Shown here: positions 22,275 to 34,000 of the stretch, one piece after another
Layout of the letters: every line of letters begins with the position of its first letter
How positions within the stretch are numbered: the first letter of the stretch is position 1
NCBI RefSeq assembly: GCF_958298935.1
Contig: NC_084924.1
Span: 2,976,001-3,040,000 of the forward strand
Direction: 5' to 3'
DNA length: 64,000 bases
From: Phragmites australis
Lineage: Eukaryota; Streptophyta; Magnoliopsida; Poales; Poaceae
Notes under the pieces: generated by a model
Told to the model about the DNA's origin: nothing
The model's input: only the letters and a program-made list of their open reading frames with translations
The model's database searches: none
Made by a program: the position numbers and the translations under genes

Positions 22275-24414
22275 GGCGGCCTCCTCCCTCTCTCACACGC
22301 CTCTTCCCCCGGTAGTGTAGCTTAGCTCGCCGCTGGCGAAACCCTAGGGCTAGATCTCGGCGAGGTGGGATGCGGGGGAGGGGGAAAGGTCAGTTTCGCT
22401 CGTCCTTGATGGAGTAGAAGGAGGGGAAATGGTTGCGGTGGAAAATGAAAGGAAATCAAATTTGGTTGGTGGAGTTTTGCAGATAAACCCACAAGAATTT
22501 TATATTAACAGTAAGATCATGGCTTGCTTGTTCAACATTGCTTGTTACTTAGTTCACAATGTCTTTTGCTTTTTATCTCAGTCACACTTGTTTGTGTTGA
22601 ACAAAATAGTGAAGTTAATGTTTGGGAGCTAATGAAGAGGAAATGGTTTCAATTGTGAGCTTCTTCTTTTCTTTTCTTGGAGCTGCTAGCGCCTGGACAT
22701 CTGATATGATCACCATTTCCTAGACGCTTTATCGTCACTTGTTCTCGTTAAGCAGAGGGTTCCCGCCGTACGATTAATTAGCCAAAACATGGACCATCCG
22801 CCTACCGCTGCAACACAAACACTCACCTTTCAATCCATCCTCAGGCAAGCACCCCACCCTGGTTCCCTCCATGTGAAGAATCTTCCTTTTTGAGGGGATG
22901 TTCTTACCCAAAGAGGTGCGGCATTTCTGATGAATGTATGCAATAAAAGAGTTCCAATGTATACAACAAATGTGATTTGCACTCATGGGGGAAAATAAAT
23001 CAAACTCTGAAGAAAAGTTTGCTAGAAATTATAAATTGAGCGTGTATGCAAACATGCACCTAAAAAACTAACATAAAAAGTTCCAAACAAGAAAATCTAC
23101 CATGCTATAGTTTTGCAACAATTTGAAATGGTGTATGCAGTAGTCGAAAACAACATTTGCAACAGATTGGAGAAAAAACATTGACTTCTTTGTTGAACAC
23201 TTAAAATCCCATAGTTGCAATATTTGGCTGGAAAAGGAGCTGGAACAACATAGCAAGGATTAAGAATAAACATGCATAACAAAATAATTGATTGTAGCCC
23301 GTAAATAAACAGATGCAACATCTCAAAAGACCTATTATAACATATTGAATTACTTAGTGCAACACTTTGGGAGCTCATCCCTTACTGCAACAGAGGCAAT
23401 CTTATGCAATATTTTTCTAACAAAGATGCAACAAATTGGGAATCCATCTGCAATAACTACGAATCAAATCACCACATAAAATAAATCCCCATATGCAAGA
23501 TACCAGTAATTCATCTGTAGCATGTCCAAATCAAATCACCATGCACAACAAAAAATCCTTGTGCAACAAACTCGGAACTCATCTGCAACATGTTTCAAAC
23601 CCGCCATCCGTCGTCATCTTTGTCCCTTCCAACGGCTATACTAGCTCCCTTTTCCTCCTCTTTGGCTACCGAACGAAGCCTCCATCACCCACATCACCAT
23701 GAAGCTCGAGATGTCTCGTTGCCCCGCTGGGAGGGCTCAATGCAACTAGGCGGATCACACGCATGGAGAGAAAATGGAGGGAATGTATGTTTTATTGATT
23801 ATTTGCATACACTTGAGTTATGCAGACACTTGTATTCCATGTAGATAATAATCCTTGTTTTGTGTTATTCTCACATTAACACATCTACAAAGTAAAACAT
23901 TACTATATTGCCCTTTTGTGTAGAAGCTTGAGAGCGATGAGATACGAGGATTTCAAGCAATTTAGCATCATGTAGTATCGAGAAATGGAAGCATGTAACC
24001 ACTTTTTTAGTTAAAAATAAATGTTGTGGAATGATTGCACACAGCTACTTTACTTATTTTTTTTTAGACTTTAACTATTTTGCTTTGATCATTCTTTACA
24101 AATATCTACATCAATAAATGAAATTGGTATGGGTATATTTGACTTGAAAAATACCATGTTAATGTTATAATAGTTATGAATTTTACAAAATATATTACAA
24201 TATGATACGGTGATCAAAATTATGTTCTGATGATATGCCAAAATCCAAGCAGGTTTTGTTTTGATTTGGATCCAAATTTGGATCCAAGTTCTTAATCTCA
24301 AAATTTCTCAAGCGACAAATCCAAACAATACATTATTATTTGTTATTACTGACTGAAAGAGCATCATTTGTCAATATTCTTACCTGGAAATGTAAGCAGA
24401 CTCCTAATTTACAA
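22275..24414. other. Intergenic: VAMP72 promoter and TGCAAC-rich repeat
   Basis: 22275-22450 is the VAMP72 leader and promoter, with an AAACCCTAG word typical of plant housekeeping promoters. From 22920 to 23600 the word TGCAA(C/T) recurs about 14 times at irregular spacing of 20-100 bases, usually within TGCAACA; this looks like the subterminal part of an old DNA transposon. 23600-24414 is AT-rich and no gene is seen. Confidence 0.45.
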
Positions 24415-24790
24415 CTAACTAAGTGACTATGCGTTGTAATAAAAATATGAATACTGAACACGGTAATATAAAGCATAAACTCGAAGTATAAAGCTGTAAA
24501 TACATCATGGCCTCATAGGGGTACAGCCGAACGAATACGTTTAAAGCGATGCCATAGTTTGAATTCAGATAGAATCCAAAAAAGATAAATTTTTTCTCAT
24601 AATTTATTTATTTTTATAGTAAAACGAATCTTATATTAGTAGCCAATAACCAGGTGATGAGATTGAATGGCGAGGGTGAATGGTAGAAATAAATAAATTA
24701 TTTAAATTTTTGTGGTTTTTATTAAATTAGAGAATAGTAGAAAGAAAATGTGACATGGGAACAATTTATAGTTTATAAGTATAGTAGAGA
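24415..24790 (-). mobile_element. Helitron-like non-autonomous repeat, copy 2
   Basis: This is a diverged partner of 19541-19922 in the same orientation. It begins TCTCTACTATACTTATAAAC on the minus strand and ends ACAACGCATAGTCACTTAG. Shared inner words include AATAAAAACC, CAAACTA.....CATCGCT and GTATTCGTT.GGC. It lies just upstream of the bHLH gene. Confidence 0.45.
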
Positions 24791-25073
24791 TTCACTAGTA
24801 TTTAGCGGTGAAAGATTACTTCATCAGCTGGTCAACCCCGCTTCCCCCAATCACCGCGTGGCGAAATCCCGAGGCATTTCTTTACTCCTTCCGCTGCTCC
24901 CTTCCAGTCTTCTCTGAGCAGTGAGCACTCCCCCCCTCTCTCTCCCCCCGCAAGTGTGCCCAGCACCACTTCGAGCTCTCCACCTCCATCCGATCTGGTC
25001 GCTTCTCCCACCCGGTCGCACGCGCCTCTGAAACCCTAGAACCTCCTCGCGAGGCGCTTCGCCGCCAGCCGCC

Positions 25074-28000
25074 ATGGACCCGGTCTCGGCGGTCGCCGCG
25101 GAGCTCTGGCGCCCGCCGCACATCGCCGGCGGCCGCGCATCCTCCGCCGTCACGGAGAAGAGCAGTGCTAGTCGCGGGGGCGGCAGCAGACGGAGGAGGC
25201 AGCGGGAGCCTCCGGCGTCCGAGGACGACTCGCCCCGGATCGTCTCCACTTCCGGCGGCGGCGGTCAGGATTTGGTAGGTTCCCCTCTGCATTGATCGTG
25301 ATCTGTTTGGCATTGTGGGTGTTGGGGCCAAAGGGCATTCAGGAGTGAGAATTTGGACGGTTCCAAGGCAAATGGTCGCTTCATAGTTTAGTGCTTAACT
25401 GAGTACGCCGGTGTGATCTGTTGATGTGTACGGTTGAGCTCGGTGTGCTTCGAGCTAACTTAAGGCAGGATTCCTTTGGATTGCTATTTCGATTAACTTG
25501 GTGTTGTTTACTTCAGTAATGTGCAGCTGAATCAGCCATGGCAGATGTAATCGAAATAATTTTGGATGCTTGAGAACAGTTTGGTTTCAAAAGGGGCAAA
25601 AAATGCTTAGAAGTCCTCTGAAAGTATGGGAAGGTTAGCCATATAAAATAGTTTGGAGGTTATGCTCAAAATCTTTACATCTGCTGTGCTAGTGTTAAAA
25701 CTTTTGCGGTAGCCCAGGCACGAGAAGAACGTGCAGTTACACAGGGGAAAAGACTTAAGAGAATCCACTGCATGATACTCCAAACTACTAGCAAAAGTAC
25801 CTGTTGTGTTAAACTCTGTACATTCAATGTCATACTCATCTTACATAATTTCTCATTCAGATAAAAGGAGTTCCATAAAAAGGCACAATTACTATATAGA
25901 CACATTCCATTTTTATTCTGGTATCACAATGTTTACTAGAGTGCCCGGTCTTTGCTTGGCAATGTAACATGGTGGCATGATCTAACATTCATGAGACAAC
26001 TGCTTAAACCAGCCCTTTAGGTGCAATGTGTTTTTTAGAAACACCGGTACAACTCGTAGATGCACACACACACTCATACCACCACATGCACGTACTCACA
26101 CAACGCCTACTGAAGACCAGAGATGCGGAGCTTGAAAATTGACGAAGTCACCACAAACGCCTCGCTGTCAACGGGTACGCCGCCTACCACTGAAAAAAAT
26201 TCCACCTTGGTGAGACACACAAGAAGCAAACCTGAGGTTTGATCTCTAGTGGGTGGGGTACAACCACCTTCACTAACCATCCAAGCCAAGGCTTCGTTCT
26301 CTAAGTGGTATGTGCTTGGTAACTCCACTTTCAATGTTATAGCTGTTGGGTCTGTGCGTACTGAGATGCTCTAATAAGTTAAAGGGCTGTTTCTAGACAA
26401 ACAATTAAGTCCAATCAACTTTCTCCAATACTTACTACTGAACCAACAGCTGTTGGTCCGCAAAATGTTTTGGCTGGAATTCAGATTCGCAGCAATGCTA
26501 CGGTAGCATGGTCCACACTCCACAGTCCCGTATAATTGTGGCATTTTGCGTCAGTATAAGACCTATAAAAATTTGCAATTAGAATGAGCTTAAATACAGG
26601 TTCGTATCAGCATTTATGCTTGCATTTAGTAGTCTCCCGAGCTTGCATTCTTAGAAGGCATATTTAATCATACTGGTGGGTGCGTCATTGTTGGTCATCT
26701 ATGGTCTGTGATTTTATCGGTGTCTTGCTGTGACAGTCGCCCCTTATGTTCACGAATCAATGAATCATGTGCTGTGTTGAGTGTTGACAATTTACATACC
26801 TGTTTTTGGCTTTTGAGATGAGAAGATGTTAGTTACATTTTTTTAATATCCAATATTCCTTTGTGGAGACCTGACATTTAATTGTTCCTTCCCATGTGTA
26901 TCCTGATCCTTTTTATGAGCAGACCGGTTCGAAAGCAAAACGTTTCAAAGCAAATAAATCCAGTGATGATAATGGCAATCTAAGAATGGAAGCTGAAACT
27001 GACTCAAGAAGTGCTGGCAAGGCTGTTAGTCAAAATCCTCCAGCATCAGAGCCACCAAAACAAGATTTCATCCATGTCAGGGCAAGAAGGGGTCAAGCAA
27101 CTGACAGTCATAGTCTTGCAGAAAGGGTAAGCTGATGTAATATTTTCTGTTTTGACTATTCTTGTATGTAAAGACTTTAGGTCAGTTTGTAAAAATGCCA
27201 TATGGATTCACACCATGCACTACAGCAGTCAGAAATGTGGTTACAAATCGAAGTGCTTAAAGATATTGTTGCTATAGGTAAAATGCAAGTATTCAACACC
27301 AACTTGACCACGAAAAGATCTTGCTGTTTTGACAGGCACGGCGTGAGAAAATAAGTGAACGGATGAAATTTCTCCAAGATCTCGTCCCTGGATGCAACAA
27401 GGTGCACTTCGATCTCAACAGACATTCAGCGTTGTTTGTGTTTCCTCATGAACAAGCTCTAATCCTTCCTGAGTTTCCTTCCAGTAAATGCTGAAATGAA
27501 TTTTTGCTTGCTTGGTCAGGTTATTGGGAAAGCATCAGTCCTTGACGAGATAATTAATTACATCCAGTCTTTGCAATGTCAAGTTGAGGTATGTCATTTT
27601 TCACAACTGTTGCTCCTATGGAATTGTATTACCCTCCATATTCAAGCTAAGATAAAATATCTGTTTGCAGTTCCTGTCCATGAAGCTTGAGGCCGTTAAT
27701 GCTCATGTGAACAATGGAGTTGAAGCATTTCCGTCCAAAGATGTAAGTCAACTTTTAAAATGTAGTTAAGTACCAAGATCTACCTATTTTTGTCGATTCT
27801 TCATGAGCATTTCTTTGCTTCTTTCCAAACATTTGTGTGCTGCACTGTGAGCGCTCCTGAACTTTTGACAAAGCAACACTTCTGAATTTGTAATTATGCA
27901 TTGCCAGGGTTTTTTTTTGTTTAAATCTGCAGAGTAGAATGCGTTTAAGTAGCTTAATGAATTGCTCCTTCTGTTTTCTGTACGATTTTTGCATTCCTTT

Positions 28001-28214
28001 TTCAGCGTTTCCACAGGCAATGTGAAGCTTTTTCTTAACTTTCTTTTAAAAGGTTTACTTGTGGCTTTCTCGCTTGCAGTTTGGTGCTCAGGCATATAAC
28101 ACAGGTCCTGGACTGACATTTGATACCCAAGCCCCAAGAGAATACGACCAGGGCGCGACGGCCTCGGAGTGGCTTCATATGCAGATTGGCGGTGCCTATG
28201 AAAGGGTGTCATGA
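25074..28214 (+). CDS. bHLH transcription factor, bHLH79/BEE/HBI1-like
   Basis: Exons 25074-25274, 26923-27126, 27336-27401, 27520-27588, 27671-27742 and 28080-28214 encode 248 residues; every intron is in phase 0. The N-terminal third is low in complexity, with a basic [12 protein letters not shown] stretch. The bHLH domain is at about residues 117-180. It opens with [20 protein letters not shown], which carries the His-Glu-Arg set for E-box/G-box (CANNTG) binding. Helix 2 is [17 protein letters not shown]. The tail closes with [10 protein letters not shown]. Plant relatives promote cell elongation downstream of brassinosteroid and gibberellin signals; that role is inferred from the family. 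The start is the first ATG of the GC-rich first exon, in context GCCGCCATGG. The helix-2 tail has LQCQVE where relatives usually have LQRQVE. Confidence 0.92.
26027..26330 (+). repeat. Dispersed grass repeat in bHLH intron 1
   Basis: Recognisable words are AGAAACACCGGTACAACTCG, a CACACACA stretch, GACCAGAGATGCGGAGCTTG, TTGACGAAGTCACCACAAAC, CCACCTTGGTGAGACACAC and GTACAACCACC..CACTAACC. A diverged second copy at 41.2-42.2 kb is split by a hAT remnant. The word GGTTTGATCTCTAG resembles a pol III B box, so a SINE origin is possible but not shown. Confidence 0.55.
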
Positions 28215-28529
28215 GCAAAATGAATTCACAGTAGTGGCCAATAAAGTGAACCATGATCAATCGAGCCCATGGTTCTAGATTATTTTTTGCAACCGTCATG
28301 TTCCAAACGCTGTTTTATTCATGCCTGGAGCTGTAATGCCAGTAGGGAGGATGTCATGACGTTTCTCCTATTCATGTGAATTTCTGTAGATCGCGTTCGT
28401 TTGTAAGAAGTATGAATAAATCAGGTCTTCTTTCTCTTCTGGGAGTATCGGTGGCCTGTGTTGAAACCTCAGCACCCTTTGCGAAATCTCCTTCCTACCC
28501 CTGTCCTACAAATTCGGTAAGCTGTTAAG

Positions 28530-28735
28530 ACTGTTACAACCTTATTCTCTTCATTTCATTATCTTTTCGATTTCTCTGTCCGTTCACATTTTTTTTTATC
28601 TTCAACAGTTTTCTTTCGAAGTGATTCGTAAATAAAAATGAGAGAATAATGTGGAATGACTTTGAGAATCTTGTTGTGACGGAAGTTATGAAGAAGAATT
28701 GTTAGAATATTGAAGGGAACGAAAATATCTTCATG
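28530..28735 (-). repeat. Dispersed repeat family, copy C (reverse)
   Basis: This is a third member of the family at 12.7, 17.2 and 56.7 kb, in reverse orientation. It shows TTATTCTCTTCATTTCATTA, TTCAACAGTTTTCTTTCGAA, GAAGGGAACGAAAATATCTT and spaced GAGAATAATG words. It lies just downstream of the bHLH 3' UTR. Confidence 0.5.
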
Positions 28736-28759
28736 AAGAGATTTTGTGTTGACAAGAAT

Positions 28760-29340
28760 CGGTTGGATGGTCTAACGGTTGAGTTCCCTATTGCCCTGCC
28801 GATCTCACAGCTCCTTTCCCACACGAAATACCCGTTTCACCCCTGTTTTCTTCCCTGTTCACCCCTTTGCTTCGGCCATGGTTTCCATTGCCACGGCGCC
28901 ACCTGCACATGCTGCCTGCGAGTCCATGGCCTTCTACCTCTCGACCCCGGCCCCCGATGTGGCCCTTCCCCACGTAGGTCACCGACGATGGCGACCACCT
29001 CCCCGCCATAGGATCAGCAGCAGCCACCAGCAGCGGAGGGGAGGTTTTGCGGGAGTTAGCGATGCTGACCCCAAGGAGGGCACTGTTTCCGCGGCGTGCC
29101 ACAACCGGTTGATGGCGGCGCCTCGCACCCCGAGCCCGCTCCTCCAACGCCGCTGCGACCGTGACCACGGCAGAGCGGGCATGCTGGGGGCGAGGCGTTG
29201 GAGTACCGCGTGGTGACGCCGCTCGTGGCGGATCCGGAGGCACTCACCAAGCTGCCGTTGTGGAGGCTGCGTAGCATTTGGGAGCTCGCCTTCGCCCTCA
29301 ACTTCCTCAACGTGAGCGTCGCGCTCGTGCTCTCGTGATT
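28760..29340 (+). pseudogene. DDT-domain (DDR4-like) first-exon fragment
   Basis: A GC-rich stretch ends in the frame EYRVVTPLVADPEALTKLPL followed by WRLRSIWELAFALNFLN. The latter resembles the start of plant DDT-domain proteins (R.RWELA.VLNFLHVF type), which act with chromatin-remodelling ISWI partners. The codon after FLN begins GTGAGC, a good splice donor, so this looks like a first exon plus the start of its intron. Upstream frames are shifted (open frame 28779-29216 in another phase), and no second exon was found before the copia remnant at 29.6 kb. It is likely a truncated gene fragment. Confidence 0.4.
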
Positions 29341-29579
29341 TAAGAGCTCAGGGTTTAGCGTTCAAGTTGATTTCAGAGTTCAGTATTTCTGTTTGACGTG
29401 GTTGATCTGCTTTGGAAAATTGCAAGCCTGTTAACGTACTTTTGTAAAGGGAACTAAACTCAGGGAGAAAATATATCCAAAAACTCCTGATCAAAAAGAT
29501 AGAATAACTGACATTCCTTATTATTCAGCTTTGGAATGTCTTATGTATGTTATGTTATTCATGTGGCCTGACCTTAGTC

Positions 29580-30186
29580 ATGTTATTGGAATTCTTAATA
29601 GATATCCAAAAATCTTAGGGAAGAGCACTGGAAGCAAATGAAGCATGTACTGTGTCATGCTGAAGGAACTTTAGATTATTCATTATATTTTAATGGTTAT
29701 AATCTTCGACTGCAGGCTTATACTCATGCTGATTGGCAAGGGGATCTGGATGACCGAAAATCTACTTCATGTTATATATTCACTTTGGCAAGAGGTGTAA
29801 TTTTTTAGTGCAGCAGGAAATAGAATTCTATTGCTCTTTCTTCTATGAAAGCTGAATACATTGATGTATCTAAGGCAACAAAGGAAGACGTAGGCCTAAG
29901 AGAATTTTTGGCATCTACCAAGGTCGTAAAAAGTGCATCACAACCTGTCACTATTATCTGTGATAATCTAACGACGATCAAGGTTTTCAAAGATCTCAAA
30001 TTTTATAGTAAAAGTAAACACATTGAGGAAAGGTATCACTATATTTGTAATGTAATAAATAGACTTAAATCTGTTCTTTTGGTTTATTTGCCTAATACTA
30101 GTATGGTTGCATATCCACTGACTAAGCCTGTTAGTCAAAAATTATTTTCTCAGCATATTAGAGCACATGAGACTTTATTTTATTGA
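29580..30186 (+). pseudogene. Ty1/copia RNase H C-terminal remnant
   Basis: The forward frame carries late reverse-transcriptase and RNase H blocks of copia polyproteins. In order: a degraded RY..GT block, HADWQGDLDDRKSTSCYIF, then after stops SSMKAEYIDVSKATKE, ICDNLTTIKVFKDL, SKHIEERYHYICNVI and a closing block at 30186. The RNase H core residues (HADWAGD, KAEY and CDN type) are recognisable, but stops interrupt near 29806-29820. No LTR pair could be defined. It follows the DDT fragment directly. Confidence 0.75.
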
Positions 30187-30521
30187 TTGAAATGGTTTAG
30201 CCAAGTGCGAGATATTAGACTTTTACGTGGCTTCCAACATTTATTCATGGTTATATATATATTTGAGATGCCAAGTATAACTGTGATAGAATACAATAGA
30301 TGAATTGATTGAGATATACTATGCTAGAATTTATATGTAGTACATATATTTAGCCTCGTTACAACACAACATGGAACAACTAGGTCTGCTTTGTAAGATC
30401 GACTTTGCATACTATTGATCCATATAATTATATTGGAATTAATCTTATATGTAATATGATCATAACAAATAACTCACGTATGTATGCCAGTGACTAGTAT
30501 ATTATAGATTTATATAACTGA

Positions 30522-30780
30522 TACTCCTTCTGGTTGTAAATGTAGGTTATTTTAGTCTCCTCAACTATTCTCTAAATATAAGTTATTCTCGAACTTTTAT
30601 GTATTTTTTCTCTCTCTTGTTCTCGTCTTACCCTTGTTTAATAAATGCTACCACTCTCATAAATAAATGAGTTATCTTTTCCAATGTAAAATAAATAAAG
30701 GGCAATAAAGTCATTTGATTTACTTTCTTAATCCTCATACACAAATCTAAAATGAATTATATTTACAATCAAATAAAGTA
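30522..30780. mobile_element. Stowaway MITE (Tc1/mariner type)
   Basis: The left end is TACTCCTTCTGGTTGTAAAT; the right end, reverse-complemented, is TACTTTATTTGATTGTAAAT. TA borders both ends. It is about 259 bp, AT-rich and non-coding, matching the CTCC(T/C)TC.GT.TA..TATA layout of grass Stowaway elements. Confidence 0.7.
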
Positions 30781-31045
30781 TGAGTTGATATTTAAGAGTC
30801 TAACGGTTTATGTAGAAATAGATCTAACATCTAGAAATAAAATATATAATTAGATCCCTACCCTCTAGCATCATAAATCATTGTCCGGCCGAATCGGGCC
30901 GGTTTGGCCTGCAAGAACGACAATGCCCTGCGCGTAGCGGAAAGCTGCAGGTGGGGACCACGTAAGGGTGAGACCCCTGCCGTTACGAGCGGATCCTAAA
31001 ACCCTAGCGAAGCCGAACCCTCCCTTCCCTCCCGCCGCCGCCGCC
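30781..31045. other. DEAD-box gene promoter and leader
   Basis: AT-rich sequence changes to GC-rich at about 30885. An AAACCCTAGC word at about 31000 is typical of plant genes for ribosome biogenesis and translation (telo-box-like AAACCCTA), which fits the gene downstream. Confidence 0.45.
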
Positions 31046-34000
31046 ATGTGCCCCACCGCCGCGACCATGAGCTCGGCCAGGCCGTCGAAGAAGCGGAAGC
31101 AGCCCGTCGTCGCCCCGCCGGAATCGGACTCCGAGGAGGAGGAGTCGGTCTACGACACCGCCTCCGACGACGAAGAGGAGATGATGCATCAGGAGGGGCA
31201 TGCGAGCGACGACAAGGGAGAGGCGGACGAGGACGAAGATGAGGAGCAAGCGCAGGCGCAGGAACAGGAAGAGGAGGACGAGGGCGAGGTTGGGATAGAG
31301 GTGAATGAGACTGGGAAGAAGAAAAAGAAGGGGAAGAAGGAAAGGAAGGAGAAAGAAGAGGGGGAGAAAGTGGAAAAGAAGAAGGAGAAGAAGGGGGAGG
31401 GAAGTGGGATTCTGACGAACATGCTGTTCTCGGAGCTCCCCATCTCCGAGCTCACTGCCAAGGCCATCAGTGAGATGAACTATACCCACCTCACCCAGGT
31501 GCCTCCTGCCTCCGTTTAAAATTTACCATTGCATCGGCGCAAAGGCTGCTCTTTTGTGCGAATTACTTCTGTTCTCAGCGCAGGTCCATAATTGCATATT
31601 CTTTTGTTCTCGGTAGAGATGACTGCATTAAAGTTAACTGTTTCTGTGAAACTTAGCGTTATGTGTGTCGGTGTGCTGCTCTGTTGGATTTTAGTATTGA
31701 TATAGTGACATGGGTGTGTGATTGTTTTCATCATTGCAGATTCAAGCTAGATCGATACCGCCTCTATTGGAAGGAAAGGATGTGATGGGCGCAGCCAAAA
31801 CTGGCTCAGGGAAGACTCTTGCGTTCCTTATACCAGCGATCGAGCTGCTCTATCACCTGCATTTCTCACCGAGGAATGGAACTGGAGTTATCGTGGTTTG
31901 CCCGACAAGGGAGCTTGCTATCCAGGTATATGGTTTGGCGTTGTTGGTTTACACAGACAAATCATTGGTGCAAAGTATTCCTGTTGATTCAACCTTACTT
32001 CTAAGACTGTTCAAGAACTTTCTGTGAATGAATAATCGAAATCGGATGTAATAAGGTTATGCTTTGTTAAGACAATGTTGTGTAAAAATAGTGGTCAAAG
32101 TGTTCATGTTACATTGTCTTTTAGACAAGGTACATAAAACTGCTTTTCACATTACTATTGCCAAATATTGGCGAACTGTTGAACTTTGAAAAAAATAGTC
32201 TTTTGTAGTGTTTAGTTGCCAGGTCTCTTAACACAATCCATTGTTAATGATTTGTACCTATGCATTTCTCTATTCTTAATCACCATTGATTCGTTTTCTC
32301 TAGACACACAATGTTGCCAAGGAGTTAATAAAGTATCATTCGCAAACTCTTGGATATGTAATTGGCGGTAATAACCGGAGAGGTGAGGCTGATCAGCTCG
32401 CAAAGGGGGTCAATTTATTAGTCGCTACACCAGGCAGGCTTTTGGACCATCTACAAAATACCAAGAGTTTCATATACAAAAGGCTAAAGGTAACGAAACT
32501 TCTTGTTTCTAGCACTTCACTGTGAAAGGTTAAAGCAAATCTGTCTGTTAAAGTAGTGTGCATTTTTAACATGAACCTGACCTGACATTTCATATTTCTT
32601 GTGTAGTACAGCCATACTTATTTGCATCATCAGTTCTGTTTACCCACTAAATCACAAATGCATTTGTGCTTTACATGATCTACTGTTTTGTCCATGACTC
32701 AAAAGCATTCTGTGTTTAGCTTTTCGTACCCTCAAAACCACCATTCAGGGTTTAAATGCTCTGGTTTCAATAGTTGACGGATGTAAACTAAATGGTATTG
32801 GAGTTGCAGGTCAAAATTAAATCAAGGCAATTGTTGAGTGGTGCAAATACTTTTTCTTCTTAAAATTAAACTAGAGTCTAGATAAATTTGCCGCTTGGAT
32901 TATACAAAGTATATGTAAAATTGTAAACTATGCTGGTTTCTATCTTTGTTAAGTTACCTTTTATCTCTGTTACATGTTTCCTCTGGGTTGGTTATTATTT
33001 CCACCAAGTTCTGTGCATATAGTTTATCTGAAAATTGTGAGCAATGTTGGTTTTCAATTTTTACTAAACCATTTTATCTCGGTTACATGTTTCCACTGGG
33101 TCTGTTATTAGTTCCACCAGGTATGTGGATATAGTTTGTCTGAAGTATGAAATTATTGGAGTAAATAGTTGAGAAATTTTTTGGTAGCTAAAAGTTGTTA
33201 TCATGCTCTCACAGTCATCCTCTAAAAGAGTGGAACTAATTTATTCTATTATTTTACTCGAAAATGTGTTTAAATACATTGTTGGGCTGGGATGGGCTCA
33301 GGCTATTGCCCTTGGATCTCTAGACTCAAGCCTGGCCCAAAGCATGGAATATTGGACGAATTGAGCTGAGCTGCCCATGAACAAGTCCAAGATTTAGTTT
33401 GCTGGCTTGGTTTCATGTTCCATCGGTTTGTATTTTTACTATAGGGACATGGAAACGTTATTCAGAACCATGAATGCCAATATGCCATGACTGACCCCTT
33501 GTCCCAAACTTTGTCTATCTATCTCTGACATACCTCATCCAATTATTTTTGTAGTGCCTTGTAATTGATGAAGCTGACCGCATACTTGAGCAAAACTTTG
33601 AGGAAGATATGAAACAGATATTTAAATGCCTTCCTCAGGTATAGGATCGTATGGCCATCTGGCAATCCTCATTTCATATGTATAATGCAGCTTTTAACTT
33701 TGCTCTGGCATAATATTTTATTTTTCCTGTTGAATCATTATGGATGATATGCAGAATAGGCAGACTGTTCTTTTTTCTGCTACACAGACTCCACAGGTTG
33801 GTAGATCTGTTATCCAACTTATTCAAACTTGTCATCATTTTTCTTTAGGTTGCTCTGCTTATGCGTTGATCTATTCCACAGGTTGAAAATTTTGCTAAGT
33901 TGTCATTTGAGAAAAATGAAGAACGTAAAGAAAAACCAGTTTATGTTGGAGTTGATGATGATAAATCAAAGGTAAGGAACTGCTTCACCTGGTTATTCAA

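Noticed and set aside
22068..22325. 85-codon plus-strand frame at the VAMP72 first exon
   Set aside because: It is antisense to the conserved longin-domain exon and has no independent support.
30968..31045. Helicase start upstream of 31046
   Set aside because: The codon at 30968 is GTG; the first ATG in frame is 31046, with 31067 as a second option.
31004..31489. 161-codon Leu-rich minus-strand frame opposite the helicase first exon
   Set aside because: It is the complement of Glu/Lys-rich codons (GAG/AAG giving CTC/CTT), an artefact of the acidic helicase N-terminus.
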